Shown: positions 28,394 to 35,403, counted from the stretch's first letter. The stretch is 35,598 nucleotides of DNA from Roseomonas sp. KE2513 (GCF_016107305.1 NZ_RCVR01000045.1:1-35598); one strand, 5' to 3'. Notes: generated from the letters alone by a model not told the origin. Numbers and translations are program-made.

Positions 28394-29205
28394 TGCACCC
28401 GCGGACGGAGCGCCAGGCCAGAAGATCCGCTCCCCAGGTGGAGACGCTGATCCTCCTGGGGAGCGATGGCCGCCATGTCCTGCTTGGCCGACATGCCGAG
28501 CCGGATGCGACCGAACTAGCGAACGTCGCCACCGCCCTGCGTGCCAAGGGCCTCGGCGGCTGGGTTGTCCGCATGACGGGCGATTACTGGCACGGCCGCA
28601 GCCTTGTGCGGCTGGAAATCATCAAGGAAGCAGCCCCCCAGCGCCGTGCCGTTCGCACAGGCCGAGGCCGCTTTCTTCGCCATCCGCAGCGGGGCCCTAG
28701 CTCCCTGACAGATCCCGAGCCCGGCGGGTCATCCGGGCAAAGCGGCCGAGCGGGCGCGCCAGCGAAGCATTCCCGCCCGGCCTTAGCAGCCACACCAGCT
28801 CAGGAGGCCAGAATGGCATTCGCGATCCATAGCACCCTGCACGCCGAGGACAGAAGAAGAGGCGCGGGCTTTATCCCCGCCGTGATGACGCCTGAGCTGC
28901 GAACCGAGATCCGCAACAGGGCGGAAGTGCTCATGGACGAGGCACGCGCCGCCCTGGACGGCGCGACCTACCTCATCAACCTTCTCGACGCCGCCGATCG
29001 CCTGGTTATCGACCTCGAGCCAGACGCGGACGGCGAGACCGAGGCGGGCGAGGACAGCGCTCAGCCCATCACCCTCTCCCCCGACCGCGTGCCAGTCCTC
29101 ACCTACCGTCCGAGTGCCCGGCAGATGCGCGCCGCCTATCGCCGTAACGGCGACCCCACCCCCGCCACCCTACGCCGCGGCATGTTCGGGAGGGTCGGCG
29201 CATGA
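28393..29205 (+). CDS. hypothetical protein, possibly two genes joined by a frameshift
   Basis: The single open frame gives 270 residues. The first 80 (VETLILLGSDGRHVLLGRHAEPDATELANVATAL, GWVVRMTGDYWHGRSLVRLEIIKE) and the last 130 (from MAFAIHSTLHAEDRRR at 28813, with a strong AGGAGG site) look like normal protein, but residues 81-140 are Arg/Ser/Pro-rich noise. Shifting one base near the C6 run at 28633-28638 gives AVPFAQAEAAFFAIRSGAL and a TGA at 28706-28708. The likely ancestral state is two genes, 28393-28708 and 28813-29205. The second ends in an ATGA overlap with the next gene. Confidence 0.6.
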   Translation: MHPRTERQARRSAPQVETLILLGSDGRHVLLGRHAEPDATELANVATALRAKGLGGWVVRMTGDYWHGRSLVRLEIIKEAAPQRRAVRTGRGRFLRHPQRGPSSLTDPEPGGSSGQSGRAGAPAKHSRPALAATPAQEARMAFAIHSTLHAEDRRRGAGFIPAVMTPELRTEIRNRAEVLMDEARAALDGATYLINLLDAADRLVIDLEPDADGETEAGEDSAQPITLSPDRVPVLTYRPSARQMRAAYRRNGDPTPATLRRGMFGRVGA

Positions 29206-29675
29206 CCCACCCCTTCCGCGCCCTGCCTCAGGCTCCCCGTGAGGTGCCTCCGCGCAAGCCGTCGCCATCCGTCGTGGTGTCCGTAAAGGTGCCACCCCGG
29301 CGCGGGTTCCTGGGCATACTGGCAGCCGTGGCAGTGACGCCGGCAGCAGCGGCGACCACTCTCTCCGCTGACGCCGGTCTGATCCAGATTTGCGACGCAC
29401 ATCCGACCGTCCTTAAAGCTCTCGATGAGCACGGATCGGGCGAGGACGATTGCCCGTTCTGGCTGGCTTATGTGCGCAGCCGCGACGCCATCCATACCGC
29501 CGTCCCCGTGACGCTGGCCGGCATCGTGGCGAAGGCCCGCGCCGCCAAGGCCGAGGTCTTCAACCCGGGGAGCGACACGGAGAACCCGCACGGCACTGTG
29601 GCTGAGACTTGGGCCTGGGATCTCGTACAAGATCTCCTGCGCCTGGATCTCCTGCGCCTGGAGGGCACGCTATGA
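29202..29675 (+). CDS. Tat-signal small protein 1
   Basis: A 157-residue protein with a twin-arginine signal after an unusually long N-terminal extension: PPRRGFLGILAAVAVTPAAAATT at about residues 31-53. The mature part is helical (ADAGLIQICDAHPTVLKAL..., GIVAKARAAKAEVFN) and ends TWAWDLVQDLLRLDLLRLEG. Together with the next gene it belongs to a family frequent in Methylobacterium- and Roseomonas-like genomes: a Tat signal, a short helical domain, an A-K-A-E-V block and a W-x-L/W-x-x-D end. It would be folded in the cytoplasm and exported. Function unknown. Confidence 0.75.
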   Translation: MTHPFRALPQAPREVPPRKPSPSVVVSVKVPPRRGFLGILAAVAVTPAAAATTLSADAGLIQICDAHPTVLKALDEHGSGEDDCPFWLAYVRSRDAIHTAVPVTLAGIVAKARAAKAEVFNPGSDTENPHGTVAETWAWDLVQDLLRLDLLRLEGTL

Positions 29676-30097
29676 GCTGCCCGTCTCGCCGTGGCGTCCT
29701 GAGCGGTCTCGCTGCCCTAACCGTCTCCACAATCCCCGCCTTGGCCAACCCCGACCCTGACGCCGCCCTGCTGGCCGCCTGCGCCAGCTACATGGAGAAG
29801 GAAGCGGCCTACAACTTGGCCTTCCACCGGCAGTGCGATGCCGAGGAGGCAGGCGACAAAGCTGAGGAGCGGAGGCTGTGCGACCTGCAGGCCCAGATTG
29901 CGCAAGAGCAGGATGAGGCACTCGGTGTCATCATCGAGACTATGGCGCAGACGGCGGCAGGTAGGGCTGCGAAAGCCGAGGTCGCGATGACGCTCGTTCA
30001 GTCCAACTTGGCCGGCGAGGCGCTTTCCAAAGAGGACGCGATGATGTGGAGCTTGGCCGAGGATGCGGCTGGTAGGTCGCTGTTTCCACCGCCGTGA
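29672..30097 (+). CDS. Tat-signal small protein 2
   Basis: Start at the ATG at 29672, overlapping the end of the previous gene. The 141-residue product has MSCPSRRGVLSGLAALTVS, then TIPALANP, a standard-length twin-arginine signal. The mature part is helical and acidic (ACASYMEKEAAYNLAFHRQCDAEEAGDKAEERRLCDL) with A-A-K-A-E-V-A-M and MMWSLAEDAAG near the end, aligning with the preceding paralogue. It closes the operon begun at 27784. Confidence 0.78.
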   Translation: MSCPSRRGVLSGLAALTVSTIPALANPDPDAALLAACASYMEKEAAYNLAFHRQCDAEEAGDKAEERRLCDLQAQIAQEQDEALGVIIETMAQTAAGRAAKAEVAMTLVQSNLAGEALSKEDAMMWSLAEDAAGRSLFPPP

Positions 30098-30502
30098 GGC
30101 TGCAGACATTGACCCTCGGAAGAGCGCCCGGAACCCCGACATCGCTGCCGGTGTTGTTGGCTCCGAGCGCGGCCGAAGCCGAGGGGGGCGTCGACCGATA
30201 CTGGACTATCCTCAGAACGTGCCGATATCGTTATAAAAATGTCGTTATCGATCGAAAACGAGAAGGAGCCGGCGGGCGAGCCCTCCACCAGCACTACGCT
30301 GAGCCGGCACGGGATCGGCCGTTGCCTTGTGATCCGGACTATCCAGCACTTCAATGGCTTCCAGCTGAGGTCGCCAGTGTGGTGCTGCCGTTCACACGGC
30401 AAGTCCCAGCCGTTCTCTCCCACGCAAATTCCTCTTGCTGATCGCTCGATCACAATTTAGTTATCTTGCTTGTCGGCGGTCTCTTGTTTCGGGGGAATGG
30501 GC
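30098..30502. other. intergenic, no convincing gene
   Basis: Frames on both strands here have poor codon use. One plus frame from 30239 (MSLSIENEKEPAGEPSTS...) begins naturally but degenerates. The sequence GATATCGTTATAAAAATGTCG near 30225 is AT-rich. Nothing else is seen apart from the ribosome-binding region of the next gene. Confidence 0.4.
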
Positions 30503-30808
30503 ATGGCTAAGCGCCAGAACGACGGGCTTAGTGAGTTGCGTATCGTTGTGGACCGCTGTGGCTTCGGCACTCACAAGTGGCGCTGGCGCTTGGTCAACGA
30601 GTGCGACTTGGTCGTTGCGATCGCAAACCGCTTCGATGGCCCAGAAGCGGCGTATGGTGCGGCTCAGCGGAAGCTGTCTGAGATGCGAATGGCCGCCGAA
30701 CTCGAGGTTTTGAACGGAACGGCAAAGCGGCCACGCGTCCGCGAAGTGACGCAGGAAGTCCTCCCGCGCTTCATCAGCGCGAAGGAACTCGCTCAGGTTG
30801 CAGCATAA
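30503..30808 (+). CDS. hypothetical protein
   Basis: A 101-residue protein from the ATG at 30503 (MAKRQNDGLSELRIVVDRCG), with GGGGGAA nine bases upstream; an ATG at 30497 is also in frame. It has an N-terminal strand-rich segment (HKWRWRLVNECDLVVAIANRFDG) that resembles small DUF1508-like folds only loosely, then a helix (EAAYGAAQRKLSEMRMAAELEVLNG) and a basic linker. A bidirectional terminator follows. Family not recognised. Confidence 0.65.
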   Translation: MAKRQNDGLSELRIVVDRCGFGTHKWRWRLVNECDLVVAIANRFDGPEAAYGAAQRKLSEMRMAAELEVLNGTAKRPRVREVTQEVLPRFISAKELAQVAA

Positions 30809-30886
30809 CGTCCGTGTTTGGCACTGCGCCGCTAATGAACTCCATCGGCGCGACGCGCCGGCGCCGTATGTAAGTAAGTAAACAAA

Positions 30887-30918
30887 CCGAGCTAGGCGTT
30901 CACTTCCGCCTAGCTCGG
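30887..30918. terminator. bidirectional hairpin terminator
   Basis: CCGAGCTAGGCG (30887-30898) pairs perfectly with CGCCTAGCTCGG (30907-30918) around an 8-base loop. It separates the plus-strand gene ending at 30808 from a possible minus-strand frame ending at 30925. Read on the minus strand it is followed by TTTGTTTAC, a fair T-tract. Confidence 0.7.
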
Positions 30919-30924
30919 GTGCGT

Positions 30925-31014
30925 CTAAATGCGTTCTATCTCCTCGCACAGGGCCAGCACCTCTAAGCGCAAGTCCGCTATGTCGGCCGCCATGCGCGCT
31001 TGCTGCCGTTGCAC
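30925..31014 (-). CDS. possible 29-residue coiled-coil peptide
   Basis: The minus frame ending at 30925 reads VQRQQARMAADIADLRLEV and ends LALCEEIERI, a natural amphipathic helix, and lies just before the bidirectional terminator. The frame stays open upstream without a clear ATG; the GTG at 31014 is the first usable start. It may be the 3' end of a decayed gene. Confidence 0.3.
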   Translation of the reverse strand: MQRQQARMAADIADLRLEVLALCEEIERI

Positions 31015-31032
31015 GCCGCAAATGGCGCCACC

Positions 31033-31179
31033 GTGACCCTGCTGCGTGACGCTACCGAGGCACAGTGCATGGCTATGGCGCGCGACACGACACAGCGCGG
31101 GACCGGCGCAGTCGGGTACTGCGCGAAGCAGGGGGACATTCCCTCGGATCAGCGCGGGCGGGTCGAGGCGTACCAGTAG
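31033..31179 (+). CDS. possible 48-residue protein or gene remnant
   Basis: From a GTG at 31033 the frame reads MTLLRDATEAQCMAMARDTT, then QRGTGAVGYCAKQGDIPSD and a short tail. The two cysteines and the look of an exported small protein suggest that the true N-terminus (a signal peptide beginning ATGCGCGC near 30992) was lost to a one-base shift: the frame upstream continues LLPLHAANGATV. Treated as doubtful. Confidence 0.3.
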   Translation: MTLLRDATEAQCMAMARDTTQRGTGAVGYCAKQGDIPSDQRGRVEAYQ

Positions 31180-31267
31180 GTCGGGGTTGCTACGGGAAGA
31201 ACCGAAGAAGTAGGGGCTACGCCGAGAGCGCTTCGTGGGATCGGCTCCTCTGGTCTATCCCTGGCCC

Positions 31268-31531
31268 ATGCCCTCCGACACACCAGCCGCCCACAAGCCC
31301 CGTATCGTGAAGCCTGCCAGCGGCGAGAGTGGGCCAGTCTATAACTACCGCGGCGCTCTGATCGGCTCGAATGAGAAAGGCACTGTGTGGTCCTTCAGCC
31401 TGGAGGGCTTCCCCGGTGGTGGCTGGTCCGGGCTGGGCAACATCGACCTCATCGTGCGCGTGGTGGACAGCTGGTGCGACACGGGAAAGCTGCCGGCGCC
31501 GTATGTGACGCCGCTCCGGAATCCGGCATGA
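31268..31531 (+). CDS. small hypothetical protein (HKPRIVKPASGES type)
   Basis: An 87-residue protein: MPSDTPAAHKPRIVKPASG, then YNYRGALIGSNEKGTVWSFSLEGFPGGGWSG and a C-terminal helix NIDLIVRVVDSWCDTG. A truncated copy of its first half lies at 17971. The gene has an ATGA overlap with a membrane microprotein. Family unknown, but duplication within one replicon shows it is a mobile or amplifiable gene type. Confidence 0.68.
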   Translation: MPSDTPAAHKPRIVKPASGESGPVYNYRGALIGSNEKGTVWSFSLEGFPGGGWSGLGNIDLIVRVVDSWCDTGKLPAPYVTPLRNPA

Positions 31532-31638
31532 GGAAGGGGTGGGCGATTGTTGGATGGAGCCTCGTACTGGTGGTCGTCGCGCTCACGGCGGCGCTGGCTG
31601 TGGTGCGGGCACTGGTAGCCAGTTCCGTCCTGAAATGA
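31528..31638 (+). CDS. 36-residue membrane microprotein
   Basis: An ATG overlapping the previous TGA (31528-31531) opens a 36-codon frame: MRKGWAIVG, then a hydrophobic helix WSLVLVVVALTAALAVV and RALVASSVLK. Positive charges at the N-terminus give N-in topology. Translational coupling to the HKPRIVKPASG gene supports expression. Confidence 0.58.
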   Translation: MRKGWAIVGWSLVLVVVALTAALAVVRALVASSVLK

Positions 31639-31717
31639 AGAGGTGAGGGGCGCTGGCTAGGCGCTTTCGCGGAGCGGCCGGTGCGGCAGATCTGCTGTGC
31701 GGTGCTGTAGAGGTCCG

Positions 31718-31970
31718 TCAGCCTTCCATCTTCGGTGGGTGGATCGAGAAGTAGAGGGTGGCGACAGTGCCGCCCGCCTCGTCCATCACCTCCATGCGCC
31801 AGGGATGGCCCTCCCACAGAGGGTCTGGGTTGTGGGTCTGGGTTGTCGCGCAGGATCGCACCTGCCGTCTCGATCGCTTGGGCTCGCGCGGTCCGCAGAT
31901 CGGGCAGTTCCGTTCCGTCCTTGTCGGGAGCGGAGGAGCCATCGTGGAGGTGGAAGAAGAAACGGGGCAT
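31718..31970 (-). pseudogene. DUF6894-type gene broken by a 13-bp tandem duplication
   Basis: The first frame reads MPRFFFHLHDGSSAPDKDG and ELPDLRTARAQAIETAGAILRDN, the N-terminus of DUF6894. The second half (WRMEVMDEAGGTVATLYFSIHPP) is in another frame. The two are separated by an exact tandem copy of 13 bases (31821-31833 and 31834-31846); removing one copy restores a single continuous protein of about 80 residues. The mutation therefore looks recent. DUF6894 proteins are small and of unknown function. Confidence 0.85.
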
Positions 31971-32297
31971 GGCGACCCTGCCTGCGATCTGCCTGCCTTA
32001 GAAGCCCATTCGGACCATTGCTGTCACCTATGCTGGTCTTCCGGTGCGTGCTGACGCCAGAGCAGCGGAAGCCCGGGCCGCCCAATTGCCACCCGTCGGC
32101 GGAAACTCTGTGCGATTCCAAATCTTTTTTGTCGCATCGCGCGGGTGAGCCCGGAGGCGGGCTCGGCAAGCTGGTCCTCATGGGGTCGCACTCCCCTTAC
32201 GACCATGCCCGCCGCTTCCTCCGCCCGCAGTTTGCGAGCGGAGCGGGGTAGGGGCGATGGCCGGACCCTGAGCGAGATCTCGGTCCGTTTAGGGAGG
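31971..32297. other. intergenic with one copy of a dispersed repeat
   Basis: No convincing gene is seen. The region contains a GAGCCCG-GAGG-CGGGCTC hairpin near 32147-32164 and one copy of a 41-bp repeat at 32172-32212. Long minus frames across it are low-quality shadows. Confidence 0.4.
32172..32212 (+). repeat. dispersed repeat, copy 1
   Basis: TGGTCC-CATGGGGTCGC-CTCCCCTTACGACCATGCCCGC-type sequence, 41 bp, shared with 33273-33311 apart from one mismatch and a 2-base indel. It can fold through GGTCG...CGACC. Its presence outside coding sequence in both places suggests an intergenic repeat family. Confidence 0.6.
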
Positions 32298-32802
32298 TTA
32301 CATCCAACGTGCGTTGCGTCTGTTCACGCGATCCTCGCGTCGTTGCTGAACCCCTGCGAGCTCTCTCATGCAGGCATCGTATCCGCTGGAAGTAGGAGGG
32401 ATACCAAGCCGTTCGCAAACGCCTCCGTTCGCAGCATTCTCGAGGGCGGCCTCCGCTTGCTCCGAGGCGGCATATCGGCGCGGCCCATCCACGACGGCGT
32501 AGCCCACGCCAGCGGCAACCAGAGCCAGGCCTGCAGCAAGGGCAGCCGAGCGCACTCGCCCAGGCCTCGCGCCAACTGTCCATTCTGAACCAGTGCTCGT
32601 GATCATCAGTGCCTCCACCAAATGGAGAGGCAAGACCAACCACAATGCTGGCCTTGCCAGCCGATCGCAGGAGTAGAACCGCGGCGTCGGTCAAGGCCTC
32701 GCGGAACCTGCCGATATTGCTCCCTTCAATCTGTGGACTCCAGGATATGTGTGCTCGACATCCGTGCGCGCCGCACCGGCTGCAATAAAGTTCCGGCACC
32801 AC
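32197..32802 (-). CDS. doubtful hypothetical protein
   Basis: The first 75 residues (MVPELYCSRCGAHGCRAHIS..., FREALTDAAVLLLRSAGKASIVVGLASPFGGG) look like protein, with a possible C-x-x-C metal site, but from about residue 85 the frame is Cys/Arg/Trp-rich and runs antisense-like through the membrane gene at 32298-32606. The real 3' end may lie near 32600 after a frameshift. Listed with low confidence. Confidence 0.35.
   Translation of the reverse strand: MVPELYCSRCGAHGCRAHISWSPQIEGSNIGRFREALTDAAVLLLRSAGKASIVVGLASPFGGGTDDHEHWFRMDSWREAWASALGCPCCRPGSGCRWRGLRRRGWAAPICRLGASGGRPRECCERRRLRTAWYPSYFQRIRCLHERARRGSATTRGSREQTQRTLDVTSLNGPRSRSGSGHRPYPAPLANCGRRKRRAWS
32298..32606 (-). CDS. small single-pass membrane protein
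   Basis: Start at the ATG at 32606 (MITSTGSEWTVGARPGRVRS). One transmembrane helix (AALAAGLALVAAGVGYAVVDG, about 21-41) is followed by a soluble helical part with two cysteines (GGVCERLGIPPTSSGYDACMREL), which may form a disulfide if periplasmic, and a basic C-terminus. 102 residues; family unknown. Confidence 0.65.
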   Translation of the reverse strand: MITSTGSEWTVGARPGRVRSAALAAGLALVAAGVGYAVVDGPRRYAASEQAEAALENAANGGVCERLGIPPTSSGYDACMRELAGVQQRREDRVNRRNARWM

Positions 32803-33009
32803 CTTGGCTCAGGTCAGGTCCACGGAAAGGGCGAGCGAGATCGAGCGACTAGGTACCGCTGCTGCAGCCGCCCCGGCAGCGGCGGATGGCGCCTCTCGCC
32901 ATAACCCGCCGGTTTCTTTAGCTTTTCACCGCATGTTCAGAACTTAGGGGGTGTTTGGGTTTGTGCGGCACGATCATTGGCCCTTTGGCTGGACAAGGAT
33001 TGGGCGGAG

Positions 33010-33261
33010 ATGAGACATCTCATAGCTACATCCAACAGCGACGAAGCGAAGCTCCGCATGGCGCTCGGTATTTTCGCCCACTTCGGCTGTCGGCTAGGCG
33101 AGCCTCTGCTGCGGCATGATTTCTTTGCAGTGGCGGCACAACGCGACTGGCGTATGGCCGACATAGGCAGAGGCATCGCTGTCGGTGACGAGCTGGAGTA
33201 CTTCAAGCGGGGCGACAACAACTCGGTGTGCCTGACCGAGAGGGGCTTCGCGGCGATGTAG
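33010..33261 (+). CDS. small hypothetical protein, wing-like C-terminus
   Basis: An 83-residue protein from the ATG at 33010 (MRHLIATSNSDEAKLRMALG); a TTG at 32977 is in frame but unsupported, and the GGCGGAG site is very close to the ATG. The sequence FAHFGCRLGEPLLRHDFFAVAAQRDWRMADIGRGIAVGDELEYFKRGDNNSVCLTERGF has a helix-then-hairpin layout as in winged-helix proteins. A repeat copy begins 12 bases after its stop. Confidence 0.58.
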   Translation: MRHLIATSNSDEAKLRMALGIFAHFGCRLGEPLLRHDFFAVAAQRDWRMADIGRGIAVGDELEYFKRGDNNSVCLTERGFAAM

Positions 33262-33272
33262 CCGCTACCCGT

Positions 33273-33311
33273 TGGTCCCCATGGGGTCGCTCCCCTTACG
33301 ACCATGCCCGC
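33273..33311 (+). repeat. dispersed repeat, copy 2
   Basis: A 39-bp copy of the repeat at 32172-32212 in the same orientation, located directly between the stop of the plus gene at 33261 and the end of the minus gene at 33311. In this place it could act as a convergent-gene hairpin. Confidence 0.6.
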
Positions 33312-33592
33312 TACTCGCCTGGCAGCGGTTTCACAGTCGCAGGCGCTCCCCCGCCATGGCCCCCACTCCTCCGGTCTGGCCGATCCACAAGCTGTACTGA
33401 CACCGGCCGCCCCTTGCAGCTCAAGCAGCGGAGCCGAGCGCTGATCAGATGCAGATCCACGTCCGGACCGTAGTGCTCGATCAGCAAGCTGATGGGGTAG
33501 TCCACGTGATAGCCGCAGCCACAGCGGATCATCAGCCACCAGCCTAGATGGTCGCGTGCTGGTGCCCACGGCCGCCCCTTAGCCTCTGGCAT
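33311..33592 (-). CDS. small putative zinc-ribbon protein
   Basis: A 93-residue protein. The core HLGWWLMIRCGCGYHVDYPISLLIEHYG...ISARLRCLSCKGRPVSVQLVDRP holds two Cys pairs (C-G-C-G and C-L-S-C) in the spacing of a zinc ribbon, and this W-W/L-x-x-R-C-x-C-G ... L-R-C-x-x-C-x-G-R-P layout is common in small alphaproteobacterial hypotheticals. It is the last gene of a three-gene minus operon; its ATG lies 14 bp inside the previous gene. Function unknown. Confidence 0.7.
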   Translation of the reverse strand: MPEAKGRPWAPARDHLGWWLMIRCGCGYHVDYPISLLIEHYGPDVDLHLISARLRCLSCKGRPVSVQLVDRPDRRSGGHGGGAPATVKPLPGE

Positions 33593-33755
33593 TGCTTTGC
33601 TGTTGCAGCCGTCCTGTCACCTCGGCCACAGCACGCGCCTGTGCCAGCAGCAGGCGGCGCCCCTCCTGGTCGAGGCCATCCCAGATGCTCCCGAGTTCGG
33701 CACGGCCTGGCGCGTCCCTAACTGGCTCTGGTGGGGTGGGCAGAAGGGTCAGCAC
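33579..33755 (-). CDS. 58-residue helical protein
   Basis: A GTG at 33755, 7 bp inside the preceding gene and preceded by AGGTGG, opens a 58-codon frame: MLTLLPTPPEPVRDAPGRAE, then LGSIWDGLDQEGRRLLLAQARAVAEVTGRLQQQ. The L-D-x-E-G-R-x-L-L-L-A-x-A-R helix is typical of small Roseomonas/Methylobacterium proteins. Overlaps at both ends support translation. It is below common length cut-offs. Confidence 0.6.
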   Translation of the reverse strand: MLTLLPTPPEPVRDAPGRAELGSIWDGLDQEGRRLLLAQARAVAEVTGRLQQQSNARG

Positions 33756-34075
33756 GACGCCACCTGCGCAGTCTTCGGCCCCAACAGGTCGGCTTGGTGG
33801 TCGGCCCAGGACTGCCGGTCACGCAGCGCCTGAGCAGGACCCCAGAGCCAATCCCCTTCTTCCATCGAGAGAGAGGCGACCATGTCGAGCACCGCGCGCG
33901 TAGAGCCCTGCCGCACTCCTCCTGCGGCCACATAGGCTGCGACGGCTCGCTCCAGACACTCAAGACCATCCATGCCCTGACCGGCAGCCTCACGGTAGGT
34001 GATCCCGACCGCGCGGAGCTGCACAGCGGGCCAGGAGGTGCAGGGCTCGGGTTTGTAGAGGTAGTCGTAGCTCAT
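33749..34075 (-). CDS. hypothetical protein, first gene of a three-gene operon
   Basis: Start at the ATG at 34075 (MSYDYLYKPEPCTSWPAVQL). The 108-residue product contains LRAVGITYREAAGQGMDGLECLERAVAAYVAAGG, resembling a helical repeat, then STRAVLDMVASLSMEEGDWLWGPAQALRDR. A decayed copy of its N-terminal 40 residues lies at 35028-35133. Family unknown. Confidence 0.65.
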   Translation of the reverse strand: MSYDYLYKPEPCTSWPAVQLRAVGITYREAAGQGMDGLECLERAVAAYVAAGGVRQGSTRAVLDMVASLSMEEGDWLWGPAQALRDRQSWADHQADLLGPKTAQVASC

Positions 34076-34308
34076 GTGTGGCTTCCCGCGGCTGCCCAGG
34101 AGTGGGAGGCAGAGGCTAGGCCAAATGAGAACGAGTCGTGAACATCGTATTCCTGTGAGGGAGAGGATGATTATGCGCCAGGGCAGTGGGTGGCACTTCT
34201 CGCCACGACCTGACGACCGCGACCACAAGATTTCACTTGAGACTCGATCATTGTGCAGTGCAGCATGGTCACAGGATTAGGGAGGAACAGGCAAAGGAGC
34301 CTCCTCCC

Positions 34309-34422
34309 ATGCTCGCGTTCCTCTCCGCCGTTGCCGTGATCTCTGCCGTTAAGGTTTGGGTCAGCCGTTCCGCTAGCGCCCAGGGGCTCTACAGCTTACC
34401 AGCCGGTCCGCTGGGATCCTAA
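34309..34422 (+). CDS. possible 37-residue exported peptide
   Basis: The ATG at 34309 after AAAGGAG opens MLAFLSAVAVISAVKVWVSR, then SASAQGLYSLPAGPLGS. The N-terminus is a weak signal-like helix with S-A-S-A as a possible cleavage site. Evidence is limited to the ribosome-binding site and composition. Confidence 0.35.
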   Translation: MLAFLSAVAVISAVKVWVSRSASAQGLYSLPAGPLGS

Positions 34423-34598
34423 CTTTGACGGCGTTGCTCGGTACGGAATAAGTTGCATTAATGGCACACGGGTAGACGCGGCAACACACTCACAGGTGCG
34501 TTATTTGTTGCATAATCTCAATAGTGCCACATAAGTATCGAACGCTACGGCGTTTTGCAGGTGTCGGGGGGCGCTTGCAGCTATTGGGGATAGGGCGG

Positions 34599-34757
34599 AT
34601 GTCAGAAGTCGCTTCACACATCGAAGACGATGTTTTCGACCCTCCCTTCGAGGAGCTGGACCACCTACCGGCCTGGAAATGCGCGTCTCTGATTGCCGCG
34701 ATCAGCCTGCTGCTATGGTTCGGCATCTACTTCGCTGTGGTCCGAGTACTGGATTGA
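34599..34757 (+). CDS. 52-residue C-tail membrane protein
   Basis: Start at the ATG at 34599 (MSEVASHIEDDVFDPPFEEL). An acidic N-terminal half is followed by one transmembrane helix (SLIAAISLLLWFGIYFAVV) and RVLD. It is convergent with another small membrane protein whose tail is also acidic, 18 bp away. Confidence 0.6.
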   Translation: MSEVASHIEDDVFDPPFEELDHLPAWKCASLIAAISLLLWFGIYFAVVRVLD

Positions 34758-34775
34758 GGACCAGACGATCCGTCG

Positions 34776-34916
34776 TCAGGCTTCGGCGTCCTTCAACTCA
34801 AGTTGGTCCAACTCATCGCCACCTTTTGGGGAAAGGGTGATCATCAGGACGATCGCTCCAGTCCCGACCACGGCGACCAGCCAGAGCGCCCAGAACCAAG
34901 CTAATGTGTCGAACAT
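34776..34916 (-). CDS. 46-residue membrane microprotein
   Basis: Start at the ATG at 34916 (MFDTLAWFWALWLVAVVGTG). The product is a single N-terminal transmembrane helix (about 5-28) with an acidic C-terminal tail (KGGDELDQLELKDAEA). GAGG lies upstream. Convergent with the gene at 34599. Confidence 0.58.
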   Translation of the reverse strand: MFDTLAWFWALWLVAVVGTGAIVLMITLSPKGGDELDQLELKDAEA

Positions 34917-35027
34917 GCTTGCCTCAATGCCGCATCTCTTGTGATAGGCGGGCGAACGGCGCCTGCGCGGCAGCATAGTTCGTGTTCGTAACAAATATCA
35001 ATTATAAAGACACCTCTCCATAAAAGA

Positions 35028-35133
35028 AGCGTCCAGCCCTGTTCGGCCTTTTCGCGGTAGGTGATCCCGGCTGCACTGTGGCGCGCGTTGGGCCAGGAGG
35101 CATGGAAGGCGGGTTCGTAGGGGCTTTCGTAGC
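35028..35133 (-). pseudogene. decayed fragment of the 33749 gene
   Basis: The minus frame here reads SYESPYEPAFHASWPNARHS then AAGITYREKAEQGW, matching SYDYLYKPEPCTSWPAVQLRAVGITYREAAGQG at the start of the gene at 33749. There is no start codon at the matching place and the frame diverges after about 38 residues. Confidence 0.65.
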
Positions 35134-35307
35134 TCCTGCGCGGTGCCCCGCAGCTGCCCACGATTAGAGAAGTGCAGGCCAGGACACGCGAGGACGGTGC
35201 GGGAACACCGGATGGCGAAGTTCGCGACCTGCGCACTCGCCCACGCTGTCGGATTATATTACACATTCGGATTGTAACGACTAAAAGACAAACTATCATA
35301 TTGATTA

Positions 35308-35323
35308 TTCGGAACGTTCCGAA
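35308..35323. promoter_or_regulatory. 16-bp perfect palindrome upstream of the exported protein
   Basis: TTCGGAACGTTCCGAA is a perfect palindrome in an AT-rich gap, 80 bp ahead of the gene at 35404. It is a likely operator for a dimeric regulator. No repeat of it was seen elsewhere in the window. Confidence 0.45.
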
Positions 35324-35403
35324 CTGGCATGAAGCGTGCTTTATGGATAGCAAGGCCGCAACGAAGCGTCCGAGACCTCGCCGCCTCAATGGACCTCCCC
35401 GCC

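Noticed and set aside
32147-32164. GAGCCCG-GAGG-CGGGCTC as a terminator
   Set aside because: The T-run lies on the wrong side for a plus-strand terminator and no gene ends there.
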